DNA of 64,000 bases from Hoeflea_A sp965228785 (GTDB lineage: Bacteria > Pseudomonadota > Alphaproteobacteria > Rhizobiales > Rhizobiaceae). This document shows positions 34,926 through 43,878 of the stretch, one piece after another. Position 1 is the stretch's first letter, and each line of letters starts with the position of its first letter. The stretch spans positions 2,232,001 to 2,296,000 of the forward strand of contig CBDDIF010000002.1 of assembly GCA_965228785.1 (NCBI GenBank). Reading direction: 5' to 3'. The translations under genes were made by a program, and so were the position numbers. Below the pieces are notes generated by a model. That model had not been told where the DNA came from. It did not search any database and was given only the letters and a program-made list of their open reading frames with translations.

Positions 34926-36359
34926 ATGCCTCCCAACATTTTGTGGATCTGCACCGATCAGCAGCGCAGCGACACACTCGGCTGCACCGGCAACCGCTTT
35001 GTCTCCACCCCGAACATCGATGCGCTGGCGCAGCAATCGGCACATTTCCATAACTGCTTCGTGCAAAGTCCCATCTGCATGCCGAGCCGCGCCAGCTTTT
35101 TGACCGGCCGCTATCCGCGAACGACCCGGCTTCGGCAGAACGGTCAGACGATTCCGGAAGATGAGAAGCCGATCAGCCGCCTGCTGGCCGACGCCGGCTA
35201 TCATTGCGGGCTCGTCGGCAAATTCCATCTCGCACCGGCCGATCCCGCAGTGAATGCCACCATCGAGGCCCGAATCAATGACGGGTACAGCGAATTCTGC
35301 TGGGCCGGCGATCCGCACGACAATTGGGGGCTTCACAGCGGCTATACGGCCTTTCTTTCGGAGCATGGAAAGCGTTTTGAAACCGCTCCCCGTCCGGACT
35401 GCGCTTTTGTCGAAGTCGGTATGCCTGAAGAATTTCACGAGGCGAGCTGGTGCGCCGATCAGGCGATCGAATTCATCGAGAGGCGCGGCGGATCGGGGGA
35501 ACCATGGCTGTTTTCATTGAACATGTTTGCACCGCACCATCCGTTCAATCCGCCGGAGACATTTCTCAAGCCCTATCTCGGCAGGCTCGACGATATTCCG
35601 CTGCCGGCGGCACTGGATGACGACCTTTCCGGCAAACCCGCCTATCAGGCGACGGATTCGGAAGGTGCCTACGGAGGGACGATGCCCTATTGGCACGGCA
35701 TGTCGGCCAGAGACCACCGCATGGTCCGAGCAGCCTACTGGGCCATGTGCGACCTCGTTGATGCCAAGGTGGGGGCAATCCTCGATGCGCTGACCCGAAC
35801 GGGTCAGCGCGACAACACAATCGTGATTTTCATGAGCGACCATGGGGAGATGCTCGGCGACCACGGTATCTACCTCAAAGGCCCCTATTTCTACGAACCG
35901 GCGATCCGGGTTCCTCTGATTGTCAACTGGCCGGGCAATGTCCTGCCGCAGCCTCATAATGGGCTGACGGAACTCGTCGATCTTGCACCGACACTACTCG
36001 AAGCCTGCAACATCGATCTTTTTCCGGGAATGCAGGGCCGCTCCCTGTGGCCGCAACTTTGCGGCCAGTCGCCGGTCAAGGGCCGCGACAGCATCTATTG
36101 CGAATATTACAACGCGATGCCTTTTCATACCGACCCAACCGCGCAACTGACGATGCTGCGGACGGAAACCCATAAAATTATCGTCGATCACGCGAACGAC
36201 GACGGCGAACTCTACGATCTCGACGCTGATCCGCTTGAGACTGTCAACCTCTGGCGAGATTCTGGTTCACTGGGGATTAAGGCACAAATGCTCACCCATT
36301 TGACACATCGAATGGCGTTCACCGCGGACCCGCTGCCGCCGCGAATCTCCGAATGGTGA
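34926..36359 (+). CDS. Sulfatase (alkaline phosphatase superfamily), type I
   Basis: The 477-aa product begins with the metal loop NILWICTDQQRSDTLGC (D11, Q12) and has the formylglycine motif C51-M-P-S-R (PICMPSRASFLTGR). FMSDHGEMLGDHGIYLKG near residue 300 supplies further metal ligands. It resembles choline-sulfatase and phosphonate monoester hydrolase type enzymes, which also act in the cytoplasm; no signal peptide is seen. The ATG at 34926 has AAGGAA upstream. It is divergent from the IclR gene, so a single IclR site could govern both sulfatases and the transporter. Confidence 0.88.
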   Translation: MPPNILWICTDQQRSDTLGCTGNRFVSTPNIDALAQQSAHFHNCFVQSPICMPSRASFLTGRYPRTTRLRQNGQTIPEDEKPISRLLADAGYHCGLVGKFHLAPADPAVNATIEARINDGYSEFCWAGDPHDNWGLHSGYTAFLSEHGKRFETAPRPDCAFVEVGMPEEFHEASWCADQAIEFIERRGGSGEPWLFSLNMFAPHHPFNPPETFLKPYLGRLDDIPLPAALDDDLSGKPAYQATDSEGAYGGTMPYWHGMSARDHRMVRAAYWAMCDLVDAKVGAILDALTRTGQRDNTIVIFMSDHGEMLGDHGIYLKGPYFYEPAIRVPLIVNWPGNVLPQPHNGLTELVDLAPTLLEACNIDLFPGMQGRSLWPQLCGQSPVKGRDSIYCEYYNAMPFHTDPTAQLTMLRTETHKIIVDHANDDGELYDLDADPLETVNLWRDSGSLGIKAQMLTHLTHRMAFTADPLPPRISEW

Positions 36360-36411
36360 CCGACAAGTCAACAGACAGAACTGAGCGATTTCCGTGGCGC
36401 GAAAGGTGCTA

Positions 36412-37797
36412 TCAGGGCCAGAGCGCAGTCCCCGGGTGGAATTGCGACCAGGCAAACCAGAAGGCCTGATGGCTGCCGAGATCGGAGCCATTGGCATCGA
36501 CCGCGCGAATGCCGCCGCCATCCAGCTCTAGACGGACGTTTTCAAAGGCGATTTCTTCGCCGTTCTGGAGGGCCACAAAGGCCTTGCTGCGCTGGAACGC
36601 CACCGGTTTGCCGGAAGCCGTAATTGCTCCGATGATGTCCTCGTGGACCGGCAGGCGCGGATCGACATCGCCAACGGGAAAAATAGGACCATTGGCATCG
36701 CGGGTGTTGCGAAAATCGGGATCGCGGCCGAGTGCATATTGCTCTTTCAGTACCGTCGTGTCCGGATGATCCCGCTTCCACCGCCCCCAGTCGGTGGTGA
36801 CGACGGTTGCTTGTTCGAGTTGAATGTTTCGATCGGCAAGCGGACCGGTGACGGCATTCCCAAGGAAGGTGTCGAATACCGAGTAGGTGTTGAGGTCGTA
36901 CATCACCTTGTTGGACCGAATGAGCAAGCCGGACGTACGCAGGATCGGACGTTCGACGCCTTCCGGCATACGGTCGGTAAAATAGGCCTGGGCGGCACCG
37001 CACAGGGTGCAGTAGGGAATGCCCAGGTCACGACCGCCGAGCGTGTCGTTGACCATTTCACGCACCTCCATGATGCGCCTGGGATAAGCACGCGACTCGC
37101 CGTTCACCGTGACCCCGAAGACGACGTCGTCGTCCTTGAGCCAGGTGGCTTCCGATGCGCTGATCACTTCGGGATTGTCGGCAGCGGGAATGCAGTTGCA
37201 GAGTTCATCGGTCTTGTCGTGCGGGCGGTTGTCAATCAGAACCCCACCCCAGGACACGTGCCTCCAGTCGATGTTTCCTTCGACAAAGATCCGGTCCCAG
37301 CCGGGGACGAGCCCCGTGAAAATTGCGCGTTTGACGTCCAGATAGCCGGGCGGCGCCGGAATGTCCCAGGCCATGAGATGGTCGGTCAGGGTCCCCCAGG
37401 AGTTTTCGGGCCGCACTTCCTTGCCGAGCAATTCGGACGCGGTTGACGCAAGGATCGTGTTCAGTTGCGGCGAAGACGCAAACCGCATCAGGTCGCTGAC
37501 AATCCAGCCCAACCGCGGATCCTTTGAGGCGCCGACGTCCCGAAGGGCATCCACTTGCTCCCTGCCCCAAACCGATTGCGTGACGGGGTCGACAAATGCC
37601 ACCCGAACCGCCCTCTGCAAATCAGAGGAAAGCGGCCCATCCGGCACGGATGGACGTTCGCCAAAAGTCGAGATGACATGATCGGCAAGCGGCTTGGCAT
37701 CCTGGGCTTGCGAAGCCTCGGACGCAAAGAGAGAAAGCGCAACCACCATGGTTGCAACCAAAGCCCTGCCAGACCGGGAACCAACCACCGTCGTCAT
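36412..37797 (-). CDS. DUF3179 domain-containing secreted protein
   Basis: The 461-aa product has a signal peptide (cleavage near ASQA, residue 31) and then the DUF3179 pattern: WLKDDDVVFGVTVNGESRAYPRRIM, IPYCTLCGAAQAYF (CxxC) and a FQRSKAFVAL segment. The function of the domain is unknown. The CTLCG motif resembles a metal or disulfide site. It is transcribed convergently with the second sulfatase, with no visible functional link to it. An inverted repeat lies 40 bases upstream. Confidence 0.8.
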   Translation of the reverse strand: MTTVVGSRSGRALVATMVVALSLFASEASQAQDAKPLADHVISTFGERPSVPDGPLSSDLQRAVRVAFVDPVTQSVWGREQVDALRDVGASKDPRLGWIVSDLMRFASSPQLNTILASTASELLGKEVRPENSWGTLTDHLMAWDIPAPPGYLDVKRAIFTGLVPGWDRIFVEGNIDWRHVSWGGVLIDNRPHDKTDELCNCIPAADNPEVISASEATWLKDDDVVFGVTVNGESRAYPRRIMEVREMVNDTLGGRDLGIPYCTLCGAAQAYFTDRMPEGVERPILRTSGLLIRSNKVMYDLNTYSVFDTFLGNAVTGPLADRNIQLEQATVVTTDWGRWKRDHPDTTVLKEQYALGRDPDFRNTRDANGPIFPVGDVDPRLPVHEDIIGAITASGKPVAFQRSKAFVALQNGEEIAFENVRLELDGGGIRAVDANGSDLGSHQAFWFAWSQFHPGTALWP

Positions 37798-37837
37798 GTC
37801 GAAACTCCCATTTCATTCCTGTCGCATGCTCTCAATG

Positions 37838-37852
37838 ACCACCGAGGGTGGT
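37838..37852. promoter_or_regulatory. Perfect inverted repeat upstream of DUF3179 gene
   Basis: ACCACC-GAG-GGTGGT forms a perfect 6-bp hairpin with a 3-base loop, 40 bases before the DUF3179 start codon. It could be an operator or a structure in the leader RNA; nothing else supports either. Confidence 0.25.
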
Positions 37853-38035
37853 TCCGCCAAGCACGAGAGCGATTGCCGGGGACATTACGGTTCCAACCCA
37901 AAGGACTGCCAATCAAAAACGCGTCAATGTCCTGTGAGTGCCGACCGCATGGCGATGCCCGGGGTTGGCAAGCACAGACATCTGTTAAGCGGGAAGTGAT
38001 TGGCGAGTACGGACCCAAATCGCTATCCAGTGAAG

Positions 38036-38413
38036 ATGCGCACGCCTGTTCTGATCGCCTTCCTCACTTTGCTCGCGTCGCCGGTCGCAGCGAACGAACG
38101 CGCCGTCTTCTACGGAACATGGGGCACCGCAGAGCAATGCTCCCGCACACCGATCATGCCTGGAGGATCAGTACGGGCGGAACCCTTTGTGATCGATGGC
38201 GAATGGTTGAGGCAGGGCTGGTTCTGGTGCAGCCTGGACTGGGGTCCGATGGAACGTCGCGCCAACGGCTATTTCACCGGAGCGCACGCGCGGTGCAACG
38301 AAGATGACGTCCGGGGCTACTTTCTTGGGTTGATCCTGTCCGGTGACCATCTGACGCTGCGTTGGGATTTTCCGCACGCAAATGGCCCACTGGTTCGCTG
38401 TTTGGGCGAATAA
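38036..38413 (+). CDS. Small secreted protein, unknown
   Basis: The 125-aa product starts MRTPVLIAFLTLLASPVAAN, a clear signal peptide. The mature domain has four cysteines (EQCSRT, FWCSLDW, ARCNEDD, VRCLGE), which could form two disulfides. Aromatic segments such as TWGTAEQC suggest a small beta-barrel like those of periplasmic lipocalin-type proteins, but I do not recognise a family. It starts at 38036; the longer frame from 38000 lacks a signal. The only upstream purine run is a weak GTGAAG. It is convergent with the beta-propeller gene. Confidence 0.55.
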   Translation: MRTPVLIAFLTLLASPVAANERAVFYGTWGTAEQCSRTPIMPGGSVRAEPFVIDGEWLRQGWFWCSLDWGPMERRANGYFTGAHARCNEDDVRGYFLGLILSGDHLTLRWDFPHANGPLVRCLGE

Positions 38414-38440
38414 GGTTGTGTCGATCCGTTTTTTCCCGGA

Positions 38441-39349
38441 TCACATCTCGGCCGCTACGTGCTTGGCTGGCAATTGGGAATACCCGGCATCATAGAAAAA
38501 CGTCAGCCAAACGGACTGGCCATCGGAATAGATGTCCGAAATGCCTCGCGTATCTGAGCCAGGCCCCAACGGATGAACACCGCCATTGGCATCCAGCCTC
38601 ATCAGCCTTGTCGTTTGATGGCCCTCATGCCCACGATAGCCGCCGACAAACACCTTTCCACCGATGACTTCCACGGATTCGAGGTTACCAAAGCCATCCG
38701 CAAATTTTTCAGAAACGGCCCCATTGTCAATGTTTGAGACACGATAGACAGCGCTGTCCCAGGCATCATCGGCACCCCAGGACACCGCGTAAATCTGATC
38801 GTCGTCGATTTCGAACCGGGCGAGACCCTTGATTTGGATATCCTCCAGATAGGGCTGAAAAGCGCCGGTTTCGGCCGATACTCTGGCGAAGGCCCCGCGC
38901 CCGAAGTCGCTCACAATGAGCGTCGCGTCATCCAGCGCTTCGATATCGTAGAAGAAAACGCCGTCCCCACTTTGGCTCGTGCGCCAATTGACATTGCCGT
39001 CGGGTGACGTGGAAATCACGAGGTTCCCGTCTACGATGATGATCTGACCATCGATTTCTGTGATCCCGGTGGGGTTCCGCAGTCCCTCCCCGTCGGAGAG
39101 AACAATCTTTTCATGAGCACCGTTGGATTTGATCTTATAAAGCCCGCCATTCACGGCATCGGAGCCAAACTCCTCATCCGGACCGCCGGGACCGATAGAA
39201 ACAGCAAACAGGTCCGATCCCATCGGCAGGACAGCTTCGGTGAAGGGCGGCAAACCGCTGACAGTCGTTTCATCCGCAAGGACTGGCTGGATCATCATTG
39301 CGAAAACCATGGGATGTAGAAGCTTCATCATCGGGACATGTTCTTTCAT
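38441..39349 (-). CDS. Secreted beta-propeller protein (ScyD/ScyE-like)
   Basis: The 302-aa product has an N-terminal signal segment (HPMVFAMMIQPVLADET). Repeated blade-like units follow: GLYKIKSNG, GITEIDGQIIIVDGN, IEALDDATLIVSDFGRGAFARVS, LESVEVIGGKVFVGG and LMRLDANGG. This resembles the ScyD/ScyE and SMP-30/NHL type of secreted beta-propeller, used for binding or sensing rather than a known catalysis. It lies 70 bases downstream of the iorB-like gene on the same strand, so it may be part of the IorAB transcript and help the periplasmic oxidase. The start is uncertain between 39349 and a later ATG. Confidence 0.65.
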   Translation of the reverse strand: MKEHVPMMKLLHPMVFAMMIQPVLADETTVSGLPPFTEAVLPMGSDLFAVSIGPGGPDEEFGSDAVNGGLYKIKSNGAHEKIVLSDGEGLRNPTGITEIDGQIIIVDGNLVISTSPDGNVNWRTSQSGDGVFFYDIEALDDATLIVSDFGRGAFARVSAETGAFQPYLEDIQIKGLARFEIDDDQIYAVSWGADDAWDSAVYRVSNIDNGAVSEKFADGFGNLESVEVIGGKVFVGGYRGHEGHQTTRLMRLDANGGVHPLGPGSDTRGISDIYSDGQSVWLTFFYDAGYSQLPAKHVAAEM

Positions 39350-39417
39350 CGTGTTGAATTGCGGCTGAGGCCGGAGCTGGGTGAATGGGTCTATGATGTC
39401 GGCAGGGACACCAATGA

Positions 39418-41568
39418 CTAAGAGCTGAAAGGCAATCGCGTCGTCCGCTCACCGGTGAGGTTGAAAACCGCGTTGGCAACAGCCGGCAAAAGTGGTGGCA
39501 GACCTGGCTCGCCAACGCCGCCAGGTTCGTCCGCCCCCTCCAATATGCTGACATTGATGTGCGGCATTTCGGATATGCGCAGCGGCTCATAGTCATGGAA
39601 GTTGGATTGCTCGATTTCTCCATCGGCAAGCGTGATTTCACCGCGAAGAAATGCGCTCAGGCCAAACACGATGCTGGAGTGCATCTGCGCTTCCACCTGT
39701 CCGGGATTGACCGCAACACCACAGTCCACGACACACGTCACCTTGTCGACACGCAGATCACCGTCGACGATCCGCACCTCGGCGACCTCTCCGACTATGC
39801 TCTCGAAGGATGTAACCAGCGCAAGGCCACGCCCTACATTGGCGGGAATCGGGTTTGACCATCCGGCCTCGTCGGCCAGCTTTTCCAGAACGTCAAGATG
39901 TCGGGGTTTGTTACGCAATAGCCTCCGGCGAAACTCCAACGGGTCTCGACCGGCGGAGTTCGCGAGATCATCGATCAAACTCTCCATGGCAAACGGATTG
40001 TGAGATGCACCCACCGCTCGCCAGAAATGAACCGGAAACCCCGGATCATGATCCACCCATTCAATACGGGTGTTCGGAATGTCGTAAGGCAGGTTGACCA
40101 AACCCTCGACGGCTTGTTCGTCAACGCCGTCATCCCGAATCAGGAAAGACAAGCCCGACCACTTCGACACCGACGGCTTGGCAATCTTGACATCGAGGGC
40201 CGCAAGTTCTCCGGCATCGTCCAGAACCCCGGTCGCACGGGTGAGATTGAAGGAGCGATACCGTCCGGCGCGCATATCGTCCTCCCTGGAGTAGACGAGT
40301 TGAACCGGTCGACCGATCACCATTGCGATTTCAGTCGCTGCCGCGACAAAGTCTTGGGCAGACCGGCGACCGAACCCGCCTCCCAGGAAAGTCGTGTGCA
40401 CGGTGACGTTCTCCGGATCGATACCGGCGATGTTGGCAACGGTCCTCTGCACGATGCTTTGCGCCTGCGTTGGCCCCCAGACTTCCGCAACACCGTCGCC
40501 GATAGAAACGGTCAAGTTCATGGGTTCCATGCAAGCATGGGCGAGATAGGGCTGTTCGAACTCGCGTGTGATGGATTTGCCTTCCACGACCGACTGGACA
40601 TCGCCTTTGGCTTCGGCAACCAATCCCGAAGTGTCGAGAGCTCGGCGATAACCGTCGCGAATGTCATCCATGTCCACGCCCGCGAACGGGCCGTGCTCCC
40701 ATTCGATATCCACGTCGTCGCGGGCTGAGTGTGCTGCCCAGTAGTGATCGGCAAGGACCGCTACACCGGTCGAGATGGAAATGACATCACGAACGCCAGC
40801 GCGAGATAACGCCCTTTCTGCATCGAAGGACCGTACGGTCGCCTGAAACTGAGGGGCCGAAATCACCACCGCGGTCAGCATGTCCGGAACCCGCACATCG
40901 ATGCCGAACTCTGCCTGCCCGGTGATCTTCTGCCTCGTATCCAGCCGCCTTGTCGGTTGGCCGATGATCGAACGCTTGCCAGCCGGCTTGAGCAACGGTT
41001 CGGCCGGTACCGGCAATTTCGATGCTTCGAATACGAGATCTGCAAACGTCGCTCGCTGACCATCTGGACCGGAAACGACGCTGTCTGCGACAGACAACGC
41101 ATCGACATCGGTGCCCCACCTGTTGGCCGCTGCCTGCTCGAGCATCATGCGAGCTGCCGCACCCATGGTCCGCATTCGCACCCATTCGCTGCGCAGACCA
41201 CTCGATCCACCGGTGATCATGAAACCATTGAACGGAAACCCGAATTCCGGTGCGGATTTCGCCTGCACCACCACTATGGATCTCCATTCGCAGCTCAATT
41301 CGTCCGCGATTAGTTGCGCAATGCCGGTCAATGTGCCCTGACCCATTTCCGACTTGCCGACGGTTAGGATCACCCGTCCGTCGGAACCGATTTCGATGTA
41401 TGCGCTTGGCTTGAAACCGTTACCTGCCAATTCGTCGTTGTCACTGCGAAGAACGGTGTTCGCAAGCGCCAGTCGGGATTCTGACATGGCCACAAGCAAT
41501 CCACCGCCAAACGCGGCGCCGGAGGCCAGGAAGCCACGTCGGCTGACAAAAGTTGTCTCCGAAATCAT
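39418..41568 (-). CDS. Molybdenum hydroxylase large subunit, IorB type
   Basis: The 716-aa protein starts with a Tat signal containing SRRGFLASG, so it is exported folded. It has the xanthine-dehydrogenase-family Moco subunit pattern, including TTFLGGGFGRRSAQDF (about residue 395). The C-terminal GVGEPGLPPLLPAVANAVF contains the Glu of the G-E-P-G catalytic loop. The layout (single large subunit plus a small 2Fe-2S subunit, no FAD subunit) is that of isoquinoline 1-oxidoreductase-like and aldehyde dehydrogenases that oxidise N-heterocycles or aldehydes in the periplasm. The ATG at 41568 overlaps the stop of the 2Fe-2S subunit gene (ATGA), so I start there. A chaperone such as XdhC is not seen nearby. 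Confidence 0.85.
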   Translation of the reverse strand: MISETTFVSRRGFLASGAAFGGGLLVAMSESRLALANTVLRSDNDELAGNGFKPSAYIEIGSDGRVILTVGKSEMGQGTLTGIAQLIADELSCEWRSIVVVQAKSAPEFGFPFNGFMITGGSSGLRSEWVRMRTMGAAARMMLEQAAANRWGTDVDALSVADSVVSGPDGQRATFADLVFEASKLPVPAEPLLKPAGKRSIIGQPTRRLDTRQKITGQAEFGIDVRVPDMLTAVVISAPQFQATVRSFDAERALSRAGVRDVISISTGVAVLADHYWAAHSARDDVDIEWEHGPFAGVDMDDIRDGYRRALDTSGLVAEAKGDVQSVVEGKSITREFEQPYLAHACMEPMNLTVSIGDGVAEVWGPTQAQSIVQRTVANIAGIDPENVTVHTTFLGGGFGRRSAQDFVAAATEIAMVIGRPVQLVYSREDDMRAGRYRSFNLTRATGVLDDAGELAALDVKIAKPSVSKWSGLSFLIRDDGVDEQAVEGLVNLPYDIPNTRIEWVDHDPGFPVHFWRAVGASHNPFAMESLIDDLANSAGRDPLEFRRRLLRNKPRHLDVLEKLADEAGWSNPIPANVGRGLALVTSFESIVGEVAEVRIVDGDLRVDKVTCVVDCGVAVNPGQVEAQMHSSIVFGLSAFLRGEITLADGEIEQSNFHDYEPLRISEMPHINVSILEGADEPGGVGEPGLPPLLPAVANAVFNLTGERTTRLPFSS

Positions 41569-42041
41569 GCCCCTTGCGCTCCTGCAGCCGTATGAATGGC
41601 CTCGCGGATACGTGCATATGTGCCGCACCGACACAGATTTCCCGCCATGGCATCATCGATCTCGCTGTCGTCGGGCGTCGACGTTTTCGCCAACAGCGCA
41701 GTTGCCGACATGATCTGCCCCGACTGACAGTACCCGCATTGGGGAACGTCAATATCCTGCCACGCAGCCTGGACTCTGGCTCCGGCTTCTGTCGATCCAA
41801 TATGCTCGACGGTGGTTATGGAGCCACCGGCCGCTTCATCCAGGCTTGTCAGACAGGAGCGCACCGCCTCGCCGTTCAAGTGAACCGTGCAGGCACCGCA
41901 AAGGCCTGCACCGCAGCCGAATTTGGTTCCAGTCAAGCCGACGATATCGCGGATCACCCAGAGCAGTGGCATGTCTTCAGGAACTTCTATGTCATGACGG
42001 ACATCGTTGATGGTCAGCGTAATCAAGGCGTGTATCTCCAT
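41565..42041 (-). CDS. (2Fe-2S) subunit of molybdenum hydroxylase, IorA type
   Basis: The 158-aa protein has the two expected cluster sites: a plant-type ferredoxin loop GCGAGLCGACTVHLNG with a following Cys (residues about 42-62), and a C-terminal helical domain with PQCGYCQSGQI and NLCRCGTY for the second [2Fe-2S] cluster. It passes electrons from the molybdenum site of the large subunit to an acceptor, probably a c-type cytochrome or azurin. It overlaps the large-subunit gene and is divergent from a LysR gene. It carries no signal peptide, so it is probably co-exported with the large subunit. Confidence 0.9.
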   Translation of the reverse strand: MEIHALITLTINDVRHDIEVPEDMPLLWVIRDIVGLTGTKFGCGAGLCGACTVHLNGEAVRSCLTSLDEAAGGSITTVEHIGSTEAGARVQAAWQDIDVPQCGYCQSGQIMSATALLAKTSTPDDSEIDDAMAGNLCRCGTYARIREAIHTAAGAQGA

Positions 42042-42093
42042 TGAATCTCAGAGCCCAGCGGCGGATCGGGGAACCGTCGCTGGTTGCGTCATT

Positions 42094-42128
42094 CGGATAG
42101 ATAATGATATCCGTGCATTCCGAGAATG
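42094..42128. promoter_or_regulatory. Candidate LysR operator region
   Basis: Two symmetric elements lie next to each other in the 107-base gap between iorA and the LysR gene: CGGATA-8 bases-TATCCG at 42094-42113, and CATTC-CGA-GAATG at 42116-42128. Paired dyads in such a gap are typical of LysR recognition and activation sites; the match is by position and symmetry only. Confidence 0.4.
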
Positions 42129-42148
42129 ACTGATGTTGGATAATCAGC

Positions 42149-43072
42149 ATGCAAAAAATGAATGCAGATCTCGCCATGTTGGACATGCGTGTCTTGAGTT
42201 TTCTCGATGTCCTTCTTCAGACGGAAAGCGTTACACGCACAGGCGAGATTATCGGGATCAGCCAACCCTCTGCCAGTCGAATGCTCGCCCGCACCCGCCG
42301 CCTGATCGGCGACCCACTGCTGATCAGGACCCAGAAAGGTTATCAGCTGACGGACCACGCACGGTCTTTGCGAGAGCCGGTCTTGGAAGCGATTTCATCC
42401 CTGCAGGCCGTTTTCTCAAAGCCTGAGTTCAACCCTGTCGAATCCGACAGGACGTTTCGCGTTGCCTGCACGGACTACGCGGTTGCCTGCGTTGTCGGTC
42501 CCCTGATGAGGAAAATCTCAGGAGACGCGCCGTCGATATCGGTCGACGTATCGCCACTGGTGCCGGAAAGCTTCACAATGCTGGACCACGGCGAGATTGA
42601 CTTTGTGCTCTATGCGACACTGAGCGTGAAGGGCGATTTCATCGTCCAGAAGCTTTTCGATGAAAGTTACGCCCTGGTCATGCGCAAAGCGCACCCGCTC
42701 CTGGATCTCCTTTCAGAGCGAACTGCTCTTGAGCCTGAGGACATTACCGGGATCCCGCAGGTGGAGTTCTCCTATCCGACGCAGGAGAACCTCCAGCCCG
42801 ATCCGGTATTGCGCGACGACAGCGGCAGCACCGAATCCACCCTCTCGGTCCCGTTCTTTACGGCTATGCCGTTTATCGTCGCCGATACCGATGCAGTTGC
42901 ACCGGTGCCGGGCCGCTTCGGCGCATTGCTCGCTCGCGACTACAACGTCGAGGCTGTGCAGTACCGTCCCAGCCGAGGATTTCCCTACCATTTGATTTGG
43001 CACGAGCGCGCTCGCAGCAATCCGGCAGTCCGGTGGATGGTCGAACAATTTGTGGTGGCGACAAGACTATGA
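42149..43072 (+). CDS. LysR-family transcriptional regulator
   Basis: The 307-aa protein has the LysR winged helix: DMRVLSFLDVLLQTESVTRTGEIIGISQPSASRMLARTRRLIGDPLL at about residues 12-59. A C-terminal inducer domain of the PBP fold follows. It is divergent from the iorAB-like operon and, as usual for this family, is the likely activator or autoregulator of those genes. The ATG at 42149 has only a weak ribosome-binding site; a later ATG at 42158 would also be possible. Confidence 0.88.
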   Translation: MQKMNADLAMLDMRVLSFLDVLLQTESVTRTGEIIGISQPSASRMLARTRRLIGDPLLIRTQKGYQLTDHARSLREPVLEAISSLQAVFSKPEFNPVESDRTFRVACTDYAVACVVGPLMRKISGDAPSISVDVSPLVPESFTMLDHGEIDFVLYATLSVKGDFIVQKLFDESYALVMRKAHPLLDLLSERTALEPEDITGIPQVEFSYPTQENLQPDPVLRDDSGSTESTLSVPFFTAMPFIVADTDAVAPVPGRFGALLARDYNVEAVQYRPSRGFPYHLIWHERARSNPAVRWMVEQFVVATRL

Positions 43073-43090
43073 GCCACTCGATACAAGCCT

Positions 43091-43675
43091 TCACTCGGGT
43101 GGTTGTGTCGCCAGGCGGCAAATCAGATCGACATGAGCGTCGAGCCATTGCTGATCCAGAGGCAGCCCCGCAATCAGCTTCCGAAAATAGGGAACCGCAA
43201 TCGCCATCTCGATCAGCTGCCTAACCGGAGCACCTTCGCGCAGTTCCCCCCGTACTCTCGCCGCCTCGAAGACATCTTCCATGCTGGCCATGCGATCTCT
43301 CATGAAACCTTCGATCACTGAACGCGCATTTTTATCAGTGGCCGCCGCCGCTATGACCTGCGGCGCAACTTGACCCCAAGGCGTTTCATTCAGGGCAATC
43401 ATCAGTTTGCCCATCATCAACGCTAAATCGGTGTGCAAAGGCCCGTTTGTCATCGGTGCGAATTTCGGTGACGTCGCCGCCAGCAGGAAAGCGTCATTGC
43501 GCATTTCTTCAAGCTTCGGCCAGTGCCGGTATAGGGTGCTGCGTGAGATACCGGTCGCTTTGCTCACCGCCCCGTGCGTCACGGCCAATACCCCTTCTTC
43601 CCGAAGGATCTTCTGAGCAGCATCGAGAGCGAGATTGCGCGTGGCGATTATGCGCGGATCTTCAGTCAGGGTCAT
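43091..43675 (-). CDS. TetR/AcrR-family transcriptional regulator
   Basis: The 194-aa protein has a TetR helix-turn-helix: ARNLALDAAQKILREEGV-type helix 1 region, then VTHGAVSKATGISRSTLYRHWPKLEEM at about residues 33-59. A C-terminal all-helical ligand domain follows. TetR proteins commonly repress the neighbouring gene and themselves. Two 9-base palindromes just upstream of its start (43690-43718) are the obvious operators. It converges with the LysR gene and is divergent from the cytochrome c' gene, which may be its target. Confidence 0.88.
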   Translation of the reverse strand: MTLTEDPRIIATRNLALDAAQKILREEGVLAVTHGAVSKATGISRSTLYRHWPKLEEMRNDAFLLAATSPKFAPMTNGPLHTDLALMMGKLMIALNETPWGQVAPQVIAAAATDKNARSVIEGFMRDRMASMEDVFEAARVRGELREGAPVRQLIEMAIAVPYFRKLIAGLPLDQQWLDAHVDLICRLATQPPE

Positions 43676-43689
43676 TCATCCTTTGTAGT

Positions 43690-43718
43690 ACAATTTGTTG
43701 CATAGCGATACAGTCTGT
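43690..43718. promoter_or_regulatory. Tandem palindromes, candidate TetR operators
   Basis: ACAATTTGT (43690-43698) and ACAGTCTGT (43710-43718) are two perfect 9-base palindromes with the same ACARTYTGT form, exactly 20 bases apart, about 15-43 bases upstream of the TetR start. The two-turn spacing would put both on one face of the helix, which fits cooperative binding of two TetR dimers. Confidence 0.5.
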
Positions 43719-43878
43719 TCTACAGTGCAGTTGCCGAGAAAGTTGCGTCAAGCGCCTTCAGCTATGCCTCGCAGATGGAAAACCCACAACGCTTGATGCC
43801 CTGAAAATTGAACTCACTTGGGGAGCAAGCTGGAACGAGCGAGCTTTCGCAAAAACGTTACAAGCAAAGGAAATGGCC

